A stretch of DNA of 15,984 nt, from positions 1 to 15,984 of the forward strand of contig CAIMPQ010000065.1 of assembly GCA_903843315.1 (NCBI GenBank). The letters are read 5' to 3'. The stretch comes from an uncultured beta proteobacterium (GTDB taxonomy: Bacteria > Pseudomonadota > Gammaproteobacteria > Burkholderiales > Burkholderiaceae). Positions 14,312 to 15,984 of the stretch are shown in pieces. Below the pieces are notes generated by a model, which had not been told where the DNA came from, did no database searches, and worked only from the letters and a program-made list of their open reading frames with translations. Numbering within the stretch: the first letter of the stretch is position 1; the number at the start of each line of letters is the position of its first letter. A program made the translations under genes and the position numbers.

Positions 14312-15655
14312 TTAGGCTACTGGCACTAATGCAGCAATACTTTTCGCCGCACTCATACCTACATCAGCATCTTTGCTCTCTACCATCACCCGCAGGAGCG
14401 GTTCAGTGCCAGAAGCACGAATGAGCACCCTACCAATATCTTTTAGATCTACATTAACTTTTTCGATTTGCTTCTTGAGTTTCTCATCTTGTTTCCAGTT
14501 GTAACCAGGCTTAAATTTGATATTGAGAAGCACTTGTGGGAAGATGTTGACATTCTCCAGCAGCTGAGCAAGGCTTTTTTTGTTTTGACTCATGGCAGCA
14601 AGCACTTGCAGAGCTGCAATCGTGCCATCACCAGTGGAGTGTTGATCCAAACAAAGCAAGTGACCTGAACCTTCGCCACCAATAAGCCATCCCTTTTGTC
14701 TGAGGAGTTCTAAAACATAACGATCGCCCACATTGGCGCGCTCAAATTCAATGCCTAAGTCTTTAATAGCATTCTCAACCGCAAGGTTGGTCATCAAGGT
14801 GCCAACAACACCACCAATGGCATGCCCACGCTCTAAGCGGTTTTTAGCAAGTACATAGAGCAGTTCATCGCCATTAAATAAACGGCCCGTGGCATCAACC
14901 ATCTGCAAACGATCCGCATCACCATCTAGCGCTATGCCAATATCTGCTTTTTCTGCTTTGACTTTAGCAATCAAGGCAGCTGGGGCTGTAGCCCCACAAC
15001 CATCATTAATATTGCGACCGTCAGGAGTGACACCAATAGAAATGACTTCCGCCCCTAGCTCCTGAAATACATGTGGAGCGATGTGATAGGCAGCGCCATT
15101 GGCACAATCTACCACCAGTTTTAAACCTTGTAGATTTAAATCACTTGGAAACGTCGATTTACAGAAATCAATATAACGTCTAGCGGCGTCATCTAAGCGG
15201 AAAGCTTTACCCAATTCGTCCGCGCTCACGCAGCCCATGGGTTTTTCGAGTTCAGCTTCAATGGCAAATTCAAAGTCATCGGAAAGTTTGTCACCATTGG
15301 CTGAGAAAAATTTGATGCCGTTATCTTGATAAGGATTGTGTGAAGCGGATATCACTACACCTGCAGTTAAGTGCAAGGCTCTTGTGAGATAAGCAACCCC
15401 AGGGGTTGGCATGGGTCCGCACAACATGACATCTACACCGGCAGCTGCAAAGCCTGCTTCTAAAGCAGCTTCTAACAAATAACCAGATACGCGGGTATCT
15501 TTACCAATCAAGACTTTGCAACGTTCACCAGATTTAACGTCTTTAGTGAATACTTTGCCTGCGGCATAAGCTAAACGGGTCATGAATTCAGGAACAATCG
15601 GAAAATGCCCCACTTCTCCTCGAATGCCATCAGTGCCAAAGTATTGTTTTTTCAT
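14312..15655 (-). CDS. glmM: Phosphoglucosamine mutase GlmM
   Basis: A 447-residue cytosolic enzyme converting glucosamine-6-phosphate to glucosamine-1-phosphate for UDP-GlcNAc, and so for peptidoglycan and lipopolysaccharide. Four-domain phosphohexomutase signatures are present: FGTDGIRG (6-13), phosphoserine loop ISASHNPYQDNGIKFF with Ser105, Mg loop DGDADR (244-249), sugar loop GGEGSGH (326-332) and phosphate loop RASGTEPLLRVM (413-424). Length matches E. coli GlmM (445). It follows folP by 28 bases, the usual folP-glmM pairing. No ribosome site is clear before the ATG, but TATAAT ends seven bases upstream, so a leaderless mRNA is conceivable. Confidence 0.96.
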   Translation of the reverse strand: MKKQYFGTDGIRGEVGHFPIVPEFMTRLAYAAGKVFTKDVKSGERCKVLIGKDTRVSGYLLEAALEAGFAAAGVDVMLCGPMPTPGVAYLTRALHLTAGVVISASHNPYQDNGIKFFSANGDKLSDDFEFAIEAELEKPMGCVSADELGKAFRLDDAARRYIDFCKSTFPSDLNLQGLKLVVDCANGAAYHIAPHVFQELGAEVISIGVTPDGRNINDGCGATAPAALIAKVKAEKADIGIALDGDADRLQMVDATGRLFNGDELLYVLAKNRLERGHAIGGVVGTLMTNLAVENAIKDLGIEFERANVGDRYVLELLRQKGWLIGGEGSGHLLCLDQHSTGDGTIAALQVLAAMSQNKKSLAQLLENVNIFPQVLLNIKFKPGYNWKQDEKLKKQIEKVNVDLKDIGRVLIRASGTEPLLRVMVESKDADVGMSAAKSIAALVPVA

Positions 15656-15662
15656 AAATGAG

Positions 15663-15668
15663 ATTATA
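15663..15668 (-). promoter_or_regulatory. Consensus -10 sequence TATAAT just before glmM
   Basis: A perfect TATAAT on the - strand ends seven bases before the glmM ATG. A start there would give a transcript with almost no leader. No acceptable -35 lies 16-18 bases upstream, so the promoter is uncertain. Confidence 0.35.
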
Positions 15669-15688
15669 AAACTTAGGGGTATCCTAAG
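15668..15688 (-). terminator. Hairpin overlapping the folP stop codon
   Basis: CTTAGG (15688-15683) and CCTAAG (15677-15672) form a perfect six-base stem with a five-base loop, followed by TTTT (15671-15668). The folP TAG stop is inside the first arm. The stem is short and AT-rich, so it would be at most a weak terminator or attenuator before glmM. Confidence 0.4.
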
Positions 15689-15984
15689 TCTGAATCGCCC
15701 CCCAAAGCTTTAATGCATCAACCGTCTCAGGTACATCGTGTACGCGTACGATTCTGGCACCGCGATCAGCCGCCATGATAGCTGCTGCCACGCTGGAAGC
15801 CACACGCTCATTGGTGTCCTTACCGGTAATCTTACCAAGCATGGATTTACGGGAGAGTCCGGCCAATACGGGATATCCTAACTTTGAAAATGCAGCAAAG
15901 TTTTTCAGCAAATTGAGATTATGTTCGAGACTTTTACCAAAACCAAATCCCGGATCAATCGCGATTCTATTGGCCTCGATACCA
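15684..15984 (-). CDS. folP: Dihydropteroate synthase, C-terminal part (5' end outside window)
   Basis: The frame is open to the right edge; the last 100 codons are visible. They include the IDPGFGFGKSLEHNL motif of the pterin/pABA barrel, GYPVLAGLSRKSMLG with the conserved SRK phosphate-binding loop, the ASSVAAAIMAADRGARIVRVHDV strand-helix-strand end of the TIM barrel, and the terminal VDALKLWGAI helix. These are diagnostic of FolP, which joins dihydropterin pyrophosphate with p-aminobenzoate in folate synthesis. About 170-190 N-terminal residues are missing. It precedes glmM as in many proteobacteria. Confidence 0.96.
   Translation of the reverse strand, partial: GIEANRIAIDPGFGFGKSLEHNLNLLKNFAAFSKLGYPVLAGLSRKSMLGKITGKDTNERVASSVAAAIMAADRGARIVRVHDVPETVDALKLWGAIQT

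Overview
The window looks like a chromosomal segment of a betaproteobacterium of the Burkholderiaceae, most like Polynucleobacter. This rests on the gene order folP-glmM-(phoA)-pstSCAB-phoU-phoB-phoR ... ppx, on protein signatures such as the PhoU N-terminus, and on a moderate, rather AT-rich base composition. No database search was possible, so the genus is an inference. There are no RNA genes, insertion sequences, CRISPR arrays or phage genes, and no stretch over 300 bases lacks a gene; the longest gap is about 165 bases (5225-5389).

Left block, + strand (1-1816): the 3' end of a GT4 glycosyltransferase resembling the phosphate-starvation Agt enzymes, a DgkA-type diacylglycerol kinase, and an OlsB-like N-acyltransferase with a very lysine-rich N-terminal extension. 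Together they suggest membrane-lipid remodelling (glycolipids and ornithine-type lipids, with diacylglycerol recycling), a classic partner of the phosphate response.

Middle block (1828-6148): exopolyphosphatase ppx, a small GDCCxxC cysteine-rich protein and a DUF2252 protein on the - strand, then divergently an MgtC/SapB-type membrane protein and an unknown 66-residue Lys-tailed protein on the + strand. In many related genomes ppk lies next to ppx beside phoR; no ppk is present here and these four accessory genes sit between phoR and ppx instead.

Right block, - strand (6145-15984): transcribed from folP (partial, at the right edge) through glmM, phoA, pstS, pstC, pstA, pstB, phoU, phoB and phoR. 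An excellent PHO box with three direct half-sites at 11-base steps precedes pstS. A strong hairpin lies between pstS and pstC, which would fit higher pstS than pstCAB output. PstSCAB imports phosphate, PhoU and PstB relay phosphate status to PhoR, PhoB activates PHO-box promoters, and PhoA releases phosphate from organic esters.

Most of the window is a well-known system. The less-described parts are the accessory block between phoR and ppx, the cationic tail on the OlsB-like protein, the tail-to-tail phoR/small-gene junction with an 11-base inverted repeat, and phoA placed directly behind glmM without a visible PHO box. Several starts are revised from their longest open frames (phoU, mgtC, possibly the DUF2252 gene).
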